DNA of 64,000 bases from Planctomycetota bacterium (GCA_029259915.1 JAJDED010000011.1:1-64000), one strand, 5' to 3'. Shown: positions 16,399 to 25,499, numbered from the stretch's first letter. Notes: generated by a model not told the origin, from the sequence alone. Made by a program: numbers and translations.

Positions 16399-17214
16399 CT
16401 AGCCTGAGGTGGAGCGTAGTAGGAGCCAATCGCCTAGGCGGGGGGAGAGCTGTGCGAGAGACGTTAGTAGGCGTACTTTCCAGGGGATTACCAGTTCGGG
16501 TTGGCGGTGCTGGCAGGCGGTGAGGATTCGTTCGGCGAGCCAGTTGGGGTCGATGCCGCGGAGGTTGGCGCCGGCGCCGGGTTGGGCGGCGGCTGCGGGG
16601 ATGTTGGCGGATTGTTCTGTATAGCGAGGCGCGTTGTCTTCGCGCAGGATTGGTCCGGGGCAAACGAGTAGTACGTGCAATCCTTGGGGGGCTGTTTCCA
16701 AACGCAATTGCTGGGAGTAAGCAGCGAGCGCGAATTTGCTTGCCGAATAACCGCCCATGAATCGCGGGGCGACTTTGCTGGCCAGCGAGCCGATGTTTAT
16801 CACGTGGCCCTGCTGCTGGATAAGCATCGGGGCAAAGCTGCGCGTGGTGCGTACTGCGGAAAGAAAATTTACGTCGAGCAGTTGCTGAAAATCTTCAGTC
16901 GAAGTTTCTAGTAGGTTGCCGCGTGCGGAACGGCCTGCGCAGTTGCACAGCACGTCGAGCTGGCCGTAGCGTTCGGCAATCGTCGCGTGCAGCTGGTCGA
17001 CATCTTGCTGGTTGGTGACATCGGCGACCACCGGTTCGACATGGCCGCCGGCGGCGGAGAGGTTTTCGGCCGTTTGTTTTAAGAGTGTTTCACGGCGTGC
17101 GGCGACAATCACCTTGGCACCCCTTGATGCAAAAGCACTTGCAATTGCCACTCCCAGGCCGCTCGATGCTCCGGTAACCAGGCAAACCTTGTTATGCCAA
17201 TCAGTGGACTTCAT
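16399..17214 (-). CDS. Short-chain dehydrogenase/reductase
   Basis: The protein has 271 residues of the classical SDR fold. The nucleotide-binding glycine motif VTGASSGLGVAIASAF is near residue 15. NCAG follows, then a catalytic Ser in INIGSLASK and Tyr-Lys in YSASKFALAAY. The end of the Rossmann core is CPGPILRED. It uses NAD(P)H to interconvert a carbonyl and an alcohol; the substrate is unknown. ATG 17214 (MKSTDWHNKVCLVTG) has GCGGAG upstream and is preferred over the longer frame starting at 17388. It is a single leftward gene. Confidence 0.87.
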   Translation of the reverse strand: MKSTDWHNKVCLVTGASSGLGVAIASAFASRGAKVIVAARRETLLKQTAENLSAAGGHVEPVVADVTNQQDVDQLHATIAERYGQLDVLCNCAGRSARGNLLETSTEDFQQLLDVNFLSAVRTTRSFAPMLIQQQGHVINIGSLASKVAPRFMGGYSASKFALAAYSQQLRLETAPQGLHVLLVCPGPILREDNAPRYTEQSANIPAAAAQPGAGANLRGIDPNWLAERILTACQHRQPELVIPWKVRLLTSLAQLSPRLGDWLLLRSTSG

Positions 17215-17381
17215 CAAATCTCCGCACCTGGGGACACTGATCTTAACGAATGTGCGTATCCTGCCTATAAAAACAACAAGACGATCCGCCACTCTTTGGG
17301 GGGTTTCCGGCCTGGGACGTAGGTAAAAAAGTATGGTTGAAGGTGGCCAGTCGGGCAAGCCGCTAAGCCGGGATAGATTTT

Positions 17382-17519
17382 TTACCACAGAGACACGGAG
17401 GACACAGAGAAAGTAGAAAAAGAATGAAGGAAATCAGAAATAGGAGGAATAAAGAAATTCCTTCCATTTCCATTTCCATTTCCTTCCTTTCCTCTGTGCT
17501 CTCCGTGTCTCTGTGGTAA
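17382..17519. repeat. Inverted repeat, ACCACAGAGACACGGAG family
   Basis: The left arm TTACCACAGAGACACGGAGG (17382-17401) is matched by the right arm at 17491-17519, ending CTCCGTGTCTCTGTGGTAA. The arms agree over about 27 positions with two mismatches. The spacer of about 80 bases contains a 6-base tandem TTCCAT run (17463-17485). It is the cleanest hairpin of this family and lies between the SDR and pyruvate kinase promoters. Confidence 0.85.
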
Positions 17520-17598
17520 TTCTATTAGGCCAGATTGCTTACTCACTGCATGAAAACAACGACGTATTCCCAATTGCGAACTAAAGGACAACAATAGC

Positions 17599-19146
17599 AT
17601 GGCATCGGCAACACTTTCGGCTCCCGATTTGGACAGAACACTTGATTTAGCGGGGCAACTGATGGACGAGTACCAATACGGCAAAGATCACTCTCGGCAG
17701 GCGCGGACCAAAATTGTGGCGACCGTGGGGCCTGCCTGTGGCGAGATCGAGCAGTTGGCCGAATTGATCAAGGCAGGAGCCGACGTTTTTCGTCTGAATA
17801 TGGCGCATGCGGAACCTGAAGAGCAGCAAGTGTTTGTCGATCGCATTCGCGAAGTGAGCGAAAAGCTCAACCAGCCGATCGCGATTTTGGCCGATCTGGC
17901 GGGACCGAAGTTTCGTCTGGGCGATTTGTCCGAGGAAAGCGTTTTTTGCCACCTCGACGAAGAGTTCTTTTTTGTCGCCGGCGAACCCTCGACAGCCAAT
18001 GAACTGACGACCAGTTACGAGCCGCTGCTGCAGGAGCTTTCGGTCGGCGACAACGTGATGCTGGCCGATGGCACGGTCTGCATGGTTGTGGAAGAAGTGT
18101 TAAAAAATCGTGTGCGGATGCGCGTGCAACAGCAAGGCACAATCCGCGGGCGGCAGGGGATCAATCTTCCCGGTGTGAAACTTAGCGTGCCAGCGATCAG
18201 TGTGGAAGATCATCAACATGCGATCTGGGCTGCAAAGGCGGGCGTCGACTTTGTCAGTTTGAGTTTTGTGCGTTCGCCGGACGAAGTGCGTACGCTGAAA
18301 GACATTATCCGTTCGAGCGGTTCGTCGGCCAGCGTGATCGCAAAAATCGAAAAACGCGAAGCGCTCGACCGGCTGGAAGAGATTGTGGCCGAGGCCGACG
18401 GGGTGATGGTTGCCCGCGGGGATTTGGGTGTGGAAATCGACGTTGCCCAGATGCCGCTGGAGCAAAAGCGAATCATTCGCACTTGCCAGGATTATCACAA
18501 GCCGGTGATCATTGCCACGCAAATGCTCGACAGCATGCACGATTCGCAGCGGCCCACGCGTGCCGAGGTGACCGACGTGGCCAACGCGATTCTCGACGGT
18601 GCCGACGCATGCATGCTTTCCGGCGAGACGGCCATTGGAAAGTATCCGAACGAAGCCGTGATGATGATGAATCGGATTGCCATAGCCACCGAAACCAGCA
18701 TGGTAGGCCGACCGCTGAGAGAACTGGCGAGCAAAGGCCCCGACGGCTTACACACGGTCACCAGTGCCGTGGTACGCGGTGCGGGGACGATGGCCCACGT
18801 GTTGGAAGCCAAGTTGGTGGTGGTCGCCAGCCATTCGGGCCGCACGGCCCTAGCGCTGTCGCAACAGCGGAGTTTTGTTCCCACCATTGGCATCAGCACC
18901 AAGGAAACGACACTGCGGCAAATGTGCCTGTATTGGGGCGTGACACCGCTTCGCAACGCACCTGCCGAGGACGTGGAACAATTGATTCAGCATACCGACG
19001 GTTGGGCCTGCCGAGCGGGTTTGGCTTCTAGGGGCGATCGCATCGTGATCGTCGGTGGATCGCACCTCACGGCCGGTCCAAAAAACCAGCGACTTGCCGC
19101 GGGTGTGCACGATATTGTGATTGTGCACGAAGTGGAAGAGAATTGA
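17599..19146 (+). CDS. pyk: Pyruvate kinase
   Basis: The protein has 515 residues. Motifs include TKIVATVGPAC, DLAGPKFRLG, GVDFVSLSFVRSPDEV, IAKIEKREALDRL (catalytic Lys), VARGDLGVEI and IATQMLDSMHDSQRPTRAEV, plus the C-terminal domain with SHSGRTALALSQQ. It converts phosphoenolpyruvate and ADP to pyruvate and ATP. The usual RxNFSHG segment reads RLNMAHAEPE here, a visible departure near the substrate site. The N-terminal 30 residues extend before the first strand (QARTKIVATVGP). ATG 17599 is chosen as start but ATG 17662 is possible. Confidence 0.93.
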   Translation: MASATLSAPDLDRTLDLAGQLMDEYQYGKDHSRQARTKIVATVGPACGEIEQLAELIKAGADVFRLNMAHAEPEEQQVFVDRIREVSEKLNQPIAILADLAGPKFRLGDLSEESVFCHLDEEFFFVAGEPSTANELTTSYEPLLQELSVGDNVMLADGTVCMVVEEVLKNRVRMRVQQQGTIRGRQGINLPGVKLSVPAISVEDHQHAIWAAKAGVDFVSLSFVRSPDEVRTLKDIIRSSGSSASVIAKIEKREALDRLEEIVAEADGVMVARGDLGVEIDVAQMPLEQKRIIRTCQDYHKPVIIATQMLDSMHDSQRPTRAEVTDVANAILDGADACMLSGETAIGKYPNEAVMMMNRIAIATETSMVGRPLRELASKGPDGLHTVTSAVVRGAGTMAHVLEAKLVVVASHSGRTALALSQQRSFVPTIGISTKETTLRQMCLYWGVTPLRNAPAEDVEQLIQHTDGWACRAGLASRGDRIVIVGGSHLTAGPKNQRLAAGVHDIVIVHEVEEN

Positions 19147-19148
19147 TT

Positions 19149-19305
19149 GAATGCGGATTTCGGAATGAAATTTGTCCAAGCTCTGCTTGGACTACGCAAG
19201 TGCCGATTTAGTTTTCGAACTCTTGACGCTCCACTCCCGACTCCCGTTCTTTTTCTTGTCATTCAAGATTCCGCAATCCGAATTCCGGACTCCGCATTCC
19301 CATTG
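19149..19305. repeat. Inverted repeat, GAATTCGGATTGCGGAAT family
   Basis: GAATGCGGATTTCGGAATG (19149-19167) is echoed in complement by AATCCGAATTCCGGACTCCG with GCATTCC (about 19273-19299). The unit has a 7-8 base period. It lies between pyk and a convergent gene. Sister copies are at 30465-30565, 43185-43262 and 46768-46837. Confidence 0.65.
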
Positions 19306-20193
19306 TCATTCGTCATTTCTTTTTGTCTTACGCGCCAGCCGTTCGTTGGGCTTGAGCAGCCGTTCTTTCATACGCGAGACGTAGTGCATGCTGCTGGTGT
19401 CGCCGGAGAAGCCGATGACTCGGCGGTCGGATTTGAAGTTTTGGGAGATGATGCGGCCCCGCTTGATGTCGAAACGGACGGAGCCTTTGGTCAGCCGGTC
19501 GATGAGTTGTGATTCGATGTAGGCGCTCACCGGCGTAAGAATCTGATAGTCGACGGTAATGGTGGCGATCTGATTTTCGACTTTTTCGAGCGTACAGACG
19601 CGGCGGGTGCGGACTTGGAGTTTGGCGCCACTTTTGCGTTCTGCGGGAACGTCGTAGGTGGCGTCCCATTGTTCGCCTACGGCGAGGGGCTCGGACGGCA
19701 AGCGAAGAGTGAGCGGCATGTCGTCGCTAGCCTTTGGCTGCGGGTGCTTTTCTTCGCGGTGGACAATTTCGCCCTCGGGAGAAATTCGTACGACCGACAG
19801 CGGCACACCGACCGCGCGGGCGGCTTGTTCGAAACCGGGAGGGGGCGTTTCGTCGAGTTCGCTGTCAAAAGAGGTGAGTGCGCGGTTCGGCACGCGGTTC
19901 GACATCCGAACCACTTCGACCAAATAGACAAACTCTATTTCGCCGTTGGGTAGCACATCGGTCACTTTCCAGGCTTTGATCGATTCACTTTCGGTCTGTG
20001 CTTCTTGGGTGGTGCCTTCGATGGTTGTGCGAATGTCGGCCGAATGTTTCACGGCATAGCGCAACACGTCGCCCATCTTAAATTTGTACTGAAGCTGATA
20101 TTTTTCCGGAGGCGAATCCTCGGCGGAGCGTGCGGTTGTAGCAGGAACGAGAGTGCTAAGAAGGGCGACAGTGACAATCTGCAAGAGTTTCAT
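19306..20193 (-). CDS. Secreted protein of unknown function
   Basis: The protein has about 295 residues. Its signal peptide (LLQIVTVALLSTLVPATTARS) is followed by a beta-rich region including KYQLQYKFKMGDVLRYAVKH and GEIEFVYLVEVVRMS. No catalytic residues stand out. The fold resembles secreted planctomycete proteins whose homologues carry the label DUF6263-like, as far as pattern recall goes. The start was placed at ATG 20193 with AAGG 9 bases before it; ATG 20202 is possible. It follows nadK by 36 bases on the same strand and may be in the same transcript. Confidence 0.7.
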   Translation of the reverse strand: MKLLQIVTVALLSTLVPATTARSAEDSPPEKYQLQYKFKMGDVLRYAVKHSADIRTTIEGTTQEAQTESESIKAWKVTDVLPNGEIEFVYLVEVVRMSNRVPNRALTSFDSELDETPPPGFEQAARAVGVPLSVVRISPEGEIVHREEKHPQPKASDDMPLTLRLPSEPLAVGEQWDATYDVPAERKSGAKLQVRTRRVCTLEKVENQIATITVDYQILTPVSAYIESQLIDRLTKGSVRFDIKRGRIISQNFKSDRRVIGFSGDTSSMHYVSRMKERLLKPNERLARKTKRNDE

Positions 20194-20229
20194 GTTGGGC
20201 ATCCTTGCTCTGAATCGATGAAATTTATG

Positions 20230-21108
20230 TTAGTCGTTAGGTTCGAGACGTCCGCCCCAACCTAGTTTTTCGCGTAATGTGCGGTAGTAGCCGTAGCCGC
20301 GAACTTCGACTAATTGGAATTCTGCTTTTGAGCGCCGAATACTAATCCGTTGGTTGCCGTTCAAGCGGCAAATGGTCTTGCCGTCGACTACTAAAGTGGT
20401 TCCCTCGTGCGGCTGAGGAACCACCAGTTCGTAAACACAGTCTGCCGAGTCGACCACCGGTCGGTTGGTCAGCGTGTGCGGACTAATCGGCGAGATCACA
20501 AATGCCTGTAAATCTTTCTTCAAGATCGGTCCGCCGGCCGACAGGTTGTGGGCTGTCGAACCGACTGGAGTGCTCACGATCAAGCCGTCGCAACTATAAG
20601 TGGTCACCAATTCACCGTCAACGTAAAGCTGGATTTCCAGCATCGCAAAAGGCGGACCTGCTAGCACGGCGGCTTCGTTGAGCCCGAGAAGTTCCTGCGG
20701 TTTTTTGCCCGGCTGTTCCACTTGGCACTGAAACATCAAATGCGAAACCACGTGGTAATCGCCTGCTACGATGCGTGGAAAAACGTCGTCGATCTGTTCG
20801 GGCAACAAGTCGGCCAGAAAACCCAGCCGGCCAAGATTGATGCCGATTACCGGTAATTGATGGTAGCCCATCTGATGGGCCGAACGTAGGATCGAACCGT
20901 CGCCGCCCAGGACCACAACGAAATCAATTTTGTCAGGCGACAACTCGGTTTCGAGATGGTCGACCAAACCTACTACGTTGACATACTTTTCGAGAACCGG
21001 GCGCAATTCGGCAGCGCGTTCGCGAATGCTCGGCCGCGCGGCGTCTGCGAGCATCAGCACGCGAGGGCGAGGAGTGGTTTGATCGGATTGCGAGGCGGCG
21101 GGAGGCAT
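20230..21108 (-). CDS. nadK: NAD kinase
   Basis: The protein has about 292 residues of the ATP-NAD kinase family, which phosphorylates NAD to NADP. The diagnostic GGDGS (VVLGGDGSILRSAH) and the NE segment (GLNEAAVLAG) are present, along with SCDGLIVSTPVGSTAHNLSAGG and the C-terminal beta-domain VDGKTICRLNGNQRISIRRS. The start is ATG 21108, with TTGGAGA upstream. It is the next gene after dxs on the same strand, but a 23-bp hairpin lies between them. Confidence 0.93.
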   Translation of the reverse strand: MPPAASQSDQTTPRPRVLMLADAARPSIRERAAELRPVLEKYVNVVGLVDHLETELSPDKIDFVVVLGGDGSILRSAHQMGYHQLPVIGINLGRLGFLADLLPEQIDDVFPRIVAGDYHVVSHLMFQCQVEQPGKKPQELLGLNEAAVLAGPPFAMLEIQLYVDGELVTTYSCDGLIVSTPVGSTAHNLSAGGPILKKDLQAFVISPISPHTLTNRPVVDSADCVYELVVPQPHEGTTLVVDGKTICRLNGNQRISIRRSKAEFQLVEVRGYGYYRTLREKLGWGGRLEPND

Positions 21109-21211
21109 ACTCTCCAAGATACCATCGTGGGAATCAATCGGCGAGACAGATTTGTGTTGTCTGGCTGAAAGAAAGTGGTACTGCAATACAGCTAAATTCA
21201 TGCTTTTCCAG

Positions 21212-21265
21212 CTAGCCACGATCTTACAGATCGCTGGTTCCGGCGATCTGTAAGATCGCGGCTAG
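21212..21265. repeat. 23-bp near-perfect hairpin between dxs and nadK
   Basis: Bases 21212-21234 (starting CTAGCC) pair with 21243-21265 (ending GGCTAG), with one mismatch and an 8-base loop. The inner core is GATCTTACAGATCGC. It is not followed by a T-run on the minus strand, so it is not a standard terminator. It could protect mRNA ends or be a mobile palindrome. Confidence 0.75.
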
Positions 21266-21281
21266 ACCGACCACTATAGCG

Positions 21282-23192
21282 CTATCGAATTGTGGCTCTG
21301 CCGGTTGTTTGGTGCTCTGCCGATGCTCGGCAGGCAGCGATGATGCCTGCGACGTCCAATCCCAGGTCGGCCAGCAGTTCATCGCGTTCGCCATGTTCGA
21401 TGTAGAAATCGGGAATGCCCAAGCGATTTATATTACTTGTATTGAGCCCGGCATCGGTCGCGGCTTCCAATACAGCGCTGCCAAAGCCACCGGCCAGCGC
21501 TGCTTCTTCCACGGTGACGCAGAAGTCACATTCGCGCACCGCTCGCAGGATGGCTTCGCTATCGAGCGGTTTCAAAAAGCGTGCGTTGATCACCCCAATT
21601 TCTAGGCCTTCTTCACGCAGCTGTTCGGCTGCTTCCATGCAACGCGGCATTAGCGCTCCGCAGGCGATCAAGCAGCCGTCGGTGCCCCAGTGAAGCACTT
21701 CACTACGACCGAATTCAACCGGTGTAGGGGTGCGGTCGAGTTCTTGCGCGGCGGCTTTCGGATAGCGGATGGCACATGGGCCCTCGTGTTGCAAAGCGAA
21801 ATCGAGCATGGCGGGGAGTTCTTTGGCATCGCCGGGGGCCATGACGACCATGTTTGGCAAGATTCGCAAATAACCGAAATCGAAAACGCCGTGATGCGTC
21901 GGACCGTCGGGACCTGCTAGGCCGCCGCGGTCGAGCATGAAGGTGACCGGCAAGTTTTGCAGGGCGACTTCTTGAAAGATGTGGTCGTAGGCGCGTTGGA
22001 GAAACGTGCTGTAGATGTCGACAATCGGTCGCATGCCGGCCTTCGCCTGGCCGGCAGCAAAGGCGACGGCGTGGGCTTCGCAGATGCCGGTGTCGAAAAA
22101 TCGGTCGGCAAACTCCTCGCGCACGGGTTCCAGTTTATTTCCTTGGCACATTGCGGCGGTCAGCACCGTCACTTGCGGATTGGCCCGCATTTGCGAGGCG
22201 ATGGCTGCCGAGGCTACGTGCGTGTATGCGCGCGACGCACTCTTTTTGAGAGTGACCATCTCGCCGCTATGTTCCACAAACTGCGGCGGAGCATGGAACA
22301 ACACCGGGTCGTCTGCGGCGGGTTTGAACCCATGGCCTTTTTCGGTCACCACGTGCAACAACACAGGCCCTTTGATGCGGCTGACCATTTTTAGGTATTT
22401 GCGCAACAAGCCGATGTTGTGACCGTCGATCGGGCCGACATAACGGAAGCCCATGTCTTCGAAGATCATTCCCCCGCTCAAGCCCGCCTTGGCAGCCTCT
22501 TTCAGTTGCACCAGGAAACGCTCGGTCGGATCGCCCAATAGGGGTACCTTGCTGAGGATTTTGGCCACTTCGTCTTTGAAGCCGGTGTACATCGGATTGA
22601 TGCGCAGACGATCTAAATAGTCTGCCACGCCACCCACGCGGGGGCAGATAGACATTTGATTGTCGTTCAATATCACCAGCAATCGATCGCTCTGACGGCG
22701 GCCATTGTTTAGGGCTTCGAACACCACACCCGACGGAAAAGCGCCGTCGCCGATGACTGCGACAGAATGCCGGTTTTCTTCAGGGCGCAAAAAGTCGTCG
22801 CCGCTGGCGAGCCCCAGCGCAGTGGAGATGCTCGCTCCAGCGTGCCCGGTCATGAATAGGTCGAATTCGCTTTCTTCCGGGTTCGGATAACCCATCAATC
22901 CGCCTTTGGTGCGCATCGATTGGAATTGGGGATAGCGACCCGTGACCAGTTTGTGCGGGTAGATTTGATGGCCCGTGTCCCAAATTAATCGGTCATGCTG
23001 AAAATCGAACGAATAGTGCAATGCCAGGCACAATTCGACGACCCCCAAATTCGACGCAAAATGCGCACTCCGGCAAGCAATCAAGTTGCAGAGCACGTCG
23101 CGCATTTCGTCGGCCAACAGTTCCAGTTGGGGCAGCGAAAGCTGTCGCAGAACTTCGGGGCCGGTGATGGTCGGTAGCAGTGGCTGGTTCAA
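21282..23192 (-). CDS. dxs: 1-Deoxy-D-xylulose-5-phosphate synthase
   Basis: The protein has about 636 residues of a thiamin-diphosphate enzyme. It makes DXP from pyruvate and glyceraldehyde 3-phosphate, the entry step of the MEP isoprenoid pathway. Visible motifs are WDTGHQIYPHKLVTGR, GHAGASISTALGLA and ThDP motif GDGAFPSGVVFEALN. Further along are HVVTEKGHGFKPA, EAHAVAFAAGQAKAG and TFMLDRGGLAGPDGPTHHG. The start was set at TTG 23192, which overlaps the ispA stop as TTGA and has GTGAGG upstream. Starting at 23270 would bury 26 residues inside ispA and exceed family length. It is downstream of ispA on one transcript. Confidence 0.93.
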   Translation of the reverse strand: MNQPLLPTITGPEVLRQLSLPQLELLADEMRDVLCNLIACRSAHFASNLGVVELCLALHYSFDFQHDRLIWDTGHQIYPHKLVTGRYPQFQSMRTKGGLMGYPNPEESEFDLFMTGHAGASISTALGLASGDDFLRPEENRHSVAVIGDGAFPSGVVFEALNNGRRQSDRLLVILNDNQMSICPRVGGVADYLDRLRINPMYTGFKDEVAKILSKVPLLGDPTERFLVQLKEAAKAGLSGGMIFEDMGFRYVGPIDGHNIGLLRKYLKMVSRIKGPVLLHVVTEKGHGFKPAADDPVLFHAPPQFVEHSGEMVTLKKSASRAYTHVASAAIASQMRANPQVTVLTAAMCQGNKLEPVREEFADRFFDTGICEAHAVAFAAGQAKAGMRPIVDIYSTFLQRAYDHIFQEVALQNLPVTFMLDRGGLAGPDGPTHHGVFDFGYLRILPNMVVMAPGDAKELPAMLDFALQHEGPCAIRYPKAAAQELDRTPTPVEFGRSEVLHWGTDGCLIACGALMPRCMEAAEQLREEGLEIGVINARFLKPLDSEAILRAVRECDFCVTVEEAALAGGFGSAVLEAATDAGLNTSNINRLGIPDFYIEHGERDELLADLGLDVAGIIAACRASAEHQTTGRATIR

Positions 23193-24082
23193 CGGTTGCG
23201 TTGCCTCACGAAATGCGCAAGTTCTAAGAGCGGAGTTGCCGATTCGCCGAAACACGCGATTGCGTTGCATGCTTGGTCGATAAGCTCCGTGGCATACTCG
23301 CGGCTGGCGTTTTCGCCCAGCACGGCCGGGTAGGTTGCCTTGCCTTGTTTGCTGTCTTTATTCAATCGTTTTCCTACGTGGCCTTCCGAGCCGGAAACGT
23401 CGAGCAGATCGTCGACAACTTGAAACGCCAGGCCGAGGTGCTTTCCAAATTCGTCGAGCGCCGCCAACTGCTCGGGCGAGGCATCGGCAACAATCGCCCC
23501 CAGCCGCAAAGCGACACGAAACAGGGCACCCGTCTTTCGGCTATGGATCGATTCTAATTGGTCCGCGGCGTGTGTGCGAAATTCTGCATCCAAATCGTCT
23601 GCTTGGCCGCCAACCAGTGCGGTGGCCCCGGCCGCCTTGGCGAGCTCGGCACAGCAATGGGCCGCGACGGAAGCGGGATGAATCTCCGTGGCCAAAACCT
23701 CGAAAGCCCGGGCCAACAACGCATCGCCGACCAAAATTGCGGTCGCCTCGTCGAACTGTTTGTGACAAGTCGGTCGGCCACGGCGCAGGTCGTCGTCGTC
23801 CATTGCCGGGAGATCGTCATGCACCAACGAATAGGCGTGGATCAATTCCACGGCCACCGCAGCAGGCATCGCCTGGGTGGTTTCTGCTCCGCACGCTTGA
23901 GCCGCAAACAAAACCAACTGGGGTCGCAACCGCTTGCCGGGGGCCAACAGGCTGTAGGTGATTGCTTCGCGCAGCCGGTCGGGACATCCGCGATCGAATT
24001 CTATGGAATGTCGCAACGCAGCATCGATTTGCTCGCAGAGCAATTGGCTTCGGTCAGATTGCGACAGGGTTTCGGTGGACAT
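23189..24082 (-). CDS. ispA: Polyprenyl synthase of the farnesyl/geranylgeranyl diphosphate type
   Basis: The protein has about 297 residues. Aspartate-rich motif 1 is DDLPAMDDDDLRRGRPTCH. Motif 2 is FQVVDDLLDVSGSEGHVGK, followed by KGKATYPAVLG-like KQGKATYPAV. LAPGKRLRPQLVLFA marks the family start. It condenses isopentenyl diphosphate onto allylic primers. The product length is inferred only from family. ATG 24082 starts the conserved sequence; the TTG start at 24151 is unlikely. The end of the gene overlaps the dxs start by 4 bases, so isoprenoid synthesis genes are translationally coupled. xseB lies 85 bases upstream. Confidence 0.9.
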   Translation of the reverse strand: MSTETLSQSDRSQLLCEQIDAALRHSIEFDRGCPDRLREAITYSLLAPGKRLRPQLVLFAAQACGAETTQAMPAAVAVELIHAYSLVHDDLPAMDDDDLRRGRPTCHKQFDEATAILVGDALLARAFEVLATEIHPASVAAHCCAELAKAAGATALVGGQADDLDAEFRTHAADQLESIHSRKTGALFRVALRLGAIVADASPEQLAALDEFGKHLGLAFQVVDDLLDVSGSEGHVGKRLNKDSKQGKATYPAVLGENASREYATELIDQACNAIACFGESATPLLELAHFVRQRNR

Positions 24083-24167
24083 CGATAGCTGGGATTGGAA
24101 TCCGGAGAATCGTGAACTTTCGGGCGGGAGTAACTGGGCAGTGTGATGCAAACCCTAGAACCCCATC

Positions 24168-24524
24168 TTAGAACAGCGTCGACGCATCGTCCACATCACC
24201 CCGCGAGCTGCGCCCCTTCTGGGCGGTGCGGCGTTTGCTCCGGGCGGAGCCTTTGGTTTCGAGCGATTCGTCGTTGCCTTCCTCAAAAGGTTCGGTCCGC
24301 GGTCGGCCCGAGGCGTCGACGCCGCCGACCAATGCGATTCGCCGTTCGGCTTCAGAAAGCTGCTGATAACAAGATTTCAAGCACTTGACACCTTGTTCGT
24401 ATTGTTCCAACGACTCGGCCAAACCGAGCTCGCCCCCTTCGAGCTGTGCGACGATCGATTCCAACTGTTCGAGCGCCTGCTCGAAACTCGGCTGTTTTTT
24501 CTGGGCAGATTTTTTTTTGGCCAC
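24168..24524 (-). CDS. xseB: Exodeoxyribonuclease VII small subunit
   Basis: The protein has about 118 residues. The conserved XseB core FEQALEQLESIVAQLEGGEL, then ESLEQYEQGVKCLKSCYQQL, gives the helical hairpin that joins the large subunit XseA. The complex degrades single-stranded DNA. The C-terminus is an extra basic/acidic tail ending in DDASTLF. The GTG start at 24524 (VAKKKSAQKKQ) has AGGAGA ten bases upstream. The frame to 24566 lacks support. xseA is not in the window. The next gene downstream is ispA, a common neighbour. Confidence 0.9.
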   Translation of the reverse strand: MAKKKSAQKKQPSFEQALEQLESIVAQLEGGELGLAESLEQYEQGVKCLKSCYQQLSEAERRIALVGGVDASGRPRTEPFEEGNDESLETKGSARSKRRTAQKGRSSRGDVDDASTLF

Positions 24525-24567
24525 GTGCCGGGTCTCCTGAAGAACGGTGTCCACGGTGAAGGACACT

Positions 24568-24954
24568 TCAATTATGGATTTTCAATTCTACAGACGCGGC
24601 GTAATTGCCGACAGGGTATAAACGCACGGCAGCTTCCTGGTTGGCGGGGATCAATGCCTGTAAGGATGCCGATTCGGTACTTACCTTGCCGACAATCACA
24701 TCTTCCGGCGACTTGCCGAACGTAATATCGCGGTCGATGTCTTCGTAGTGTTCCATAAGATGCACGTAAACCGAGATCGGCTTGCCTGGCGATTCGGTGG
24801 TGACGTACACCAAGGTATCTTTTTCAAACGGCCCAAACTCGATCGTGCGGATCTCGCCAACCGAGAGCGAAACCGTCCGCTCGTCATTCAAACTCGGCCC
24901 GCAGCCGAGCGAGGTCAGTATTAGAAAAGTCACGCAAAAGAAACGCAGGCCCAT
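24568..24954 (-). CDS. Small lipoprotein of unknown function
   Basis: The protein has about 128 residues. The signal sequence ends in a lipobox LTSLGC, so a diacylglycerol anchor on the cysteine is likely. The rest is beta-rich (FGPFEKDTLVYVTTES, LIPANQEAAVRLYPVG). GGAGG lies nine bases before ATG 24954; ATG 24963 abuts it and is less likely. It is located 43 bases before xseB on the same strand. Function unknown. Confidence 0.7.
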   Translation of the reverse strand: MGLRFFCVTFLILTSLGCGPSLNDERTVSLSVGEIRTIEFGPFEKDTLVYVTTESPGKPISVYVHLMEHYEDIDRDITFGKSPEDVIVGKVSTESASLQALIPANQEAAVRLYPVGNYAASVELKIHN

Positions 24955-25036
24955 GGATCGCATCCTCCGTTGGCGGTGAAATACAAATGACCATTCTACG
25001 GGAGTGCCTGCAGAAAGAAAGGCGGGGGTGAGTGGA

Positions 25037-25252
25037 CTAGCTCTGTGGTTTCAGGACTTCGGCTGCCCGCTGTGCGTCGCCAGGTTTTACGAGTAGTTTT
25101 ACGCCCGATGGGTTTGCCAAGTGGGGTGTCATCATTACGGAGTATTCATTCTCTAGGAAACCCTCGATGCCCGCTTCTTCGAGTTTGGACTTTGCCAAAT
25201 TTGCCTCGCTCACGTTCCAGAATGTTTCGACGGGTACGAGTTCGTCAGTCAT
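25037..25252 (-). CDS. DUF2007-family putative signal-transducing protein
   Basis: The protein has 71 residues. It has the ETFWNVSEANLAKSKLEEAG core and VKLLVKPGDAQRAAEVL, which fit the ferredoxin-like DUF2007 fold. No catalytic site is seen. The family has been named putative signal-transducing on weak grounds. It is leftward, upstream of the lipoprotein gene. Confidence 0.8.
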   Translation of the reverse strand: MTDELVPVETFWNVSEANLAKSKLEEAGIEGFLENEYSVMMTPHLANPSGVKLLVKPGDAQRAAEVLKPQS

Positions 25253-25424
25253 TGGATTGCTCCATTGAAAGTTTGCGACATCGGGGAATCATCCGACGCT
25301 ATTTCTACTAGCCGGATTGTACTCTTTTTTTCACCAGCACTAAACCGAGGAGACTTTCCGTGAAATCGGCGAAATCTGTGGTTGAAAAGTGCACTGAATT
25401 TGAGCTTCGGTGCAGGGGGAGAAA

Positions 25425-25499
25425 TCTCGCAAAGGCGCGAAGGCGCAAAGAGGAGAAAATTAGGCACGCAATACTTTGCGCCTTGGCGCCTTTGCGAGA
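25425..25499. repeat. Inverted repeat, TCTCGCAAAGGCGC family
   Basis: The 26-base arms 25425-25450 and 25474-25499 are complementary with one mismatch and a 23-base loop. The unit is built from CGCAAAGG-type 8-9 base periods. The flanking AATCTGTGGTT text at 25355-25383 is an orphan arm of the ACCACAG class. The 25253-25704 gap contains only these repeats and no gene. Confidence 0.9.

Noticed and set aside
21282..23270. Upstream start of dxs at 23270
   Set aside because: It would place 26 residues inside ispA; TTG 23192 overlaps the ispA stop and gives normal family length.
23189..25252. A dedicated new pathway in the isoprenoid-nadK run
   Set aside because: xseB-ispA-dxs order is a common arrangement; only the lipoprotein is unknown.
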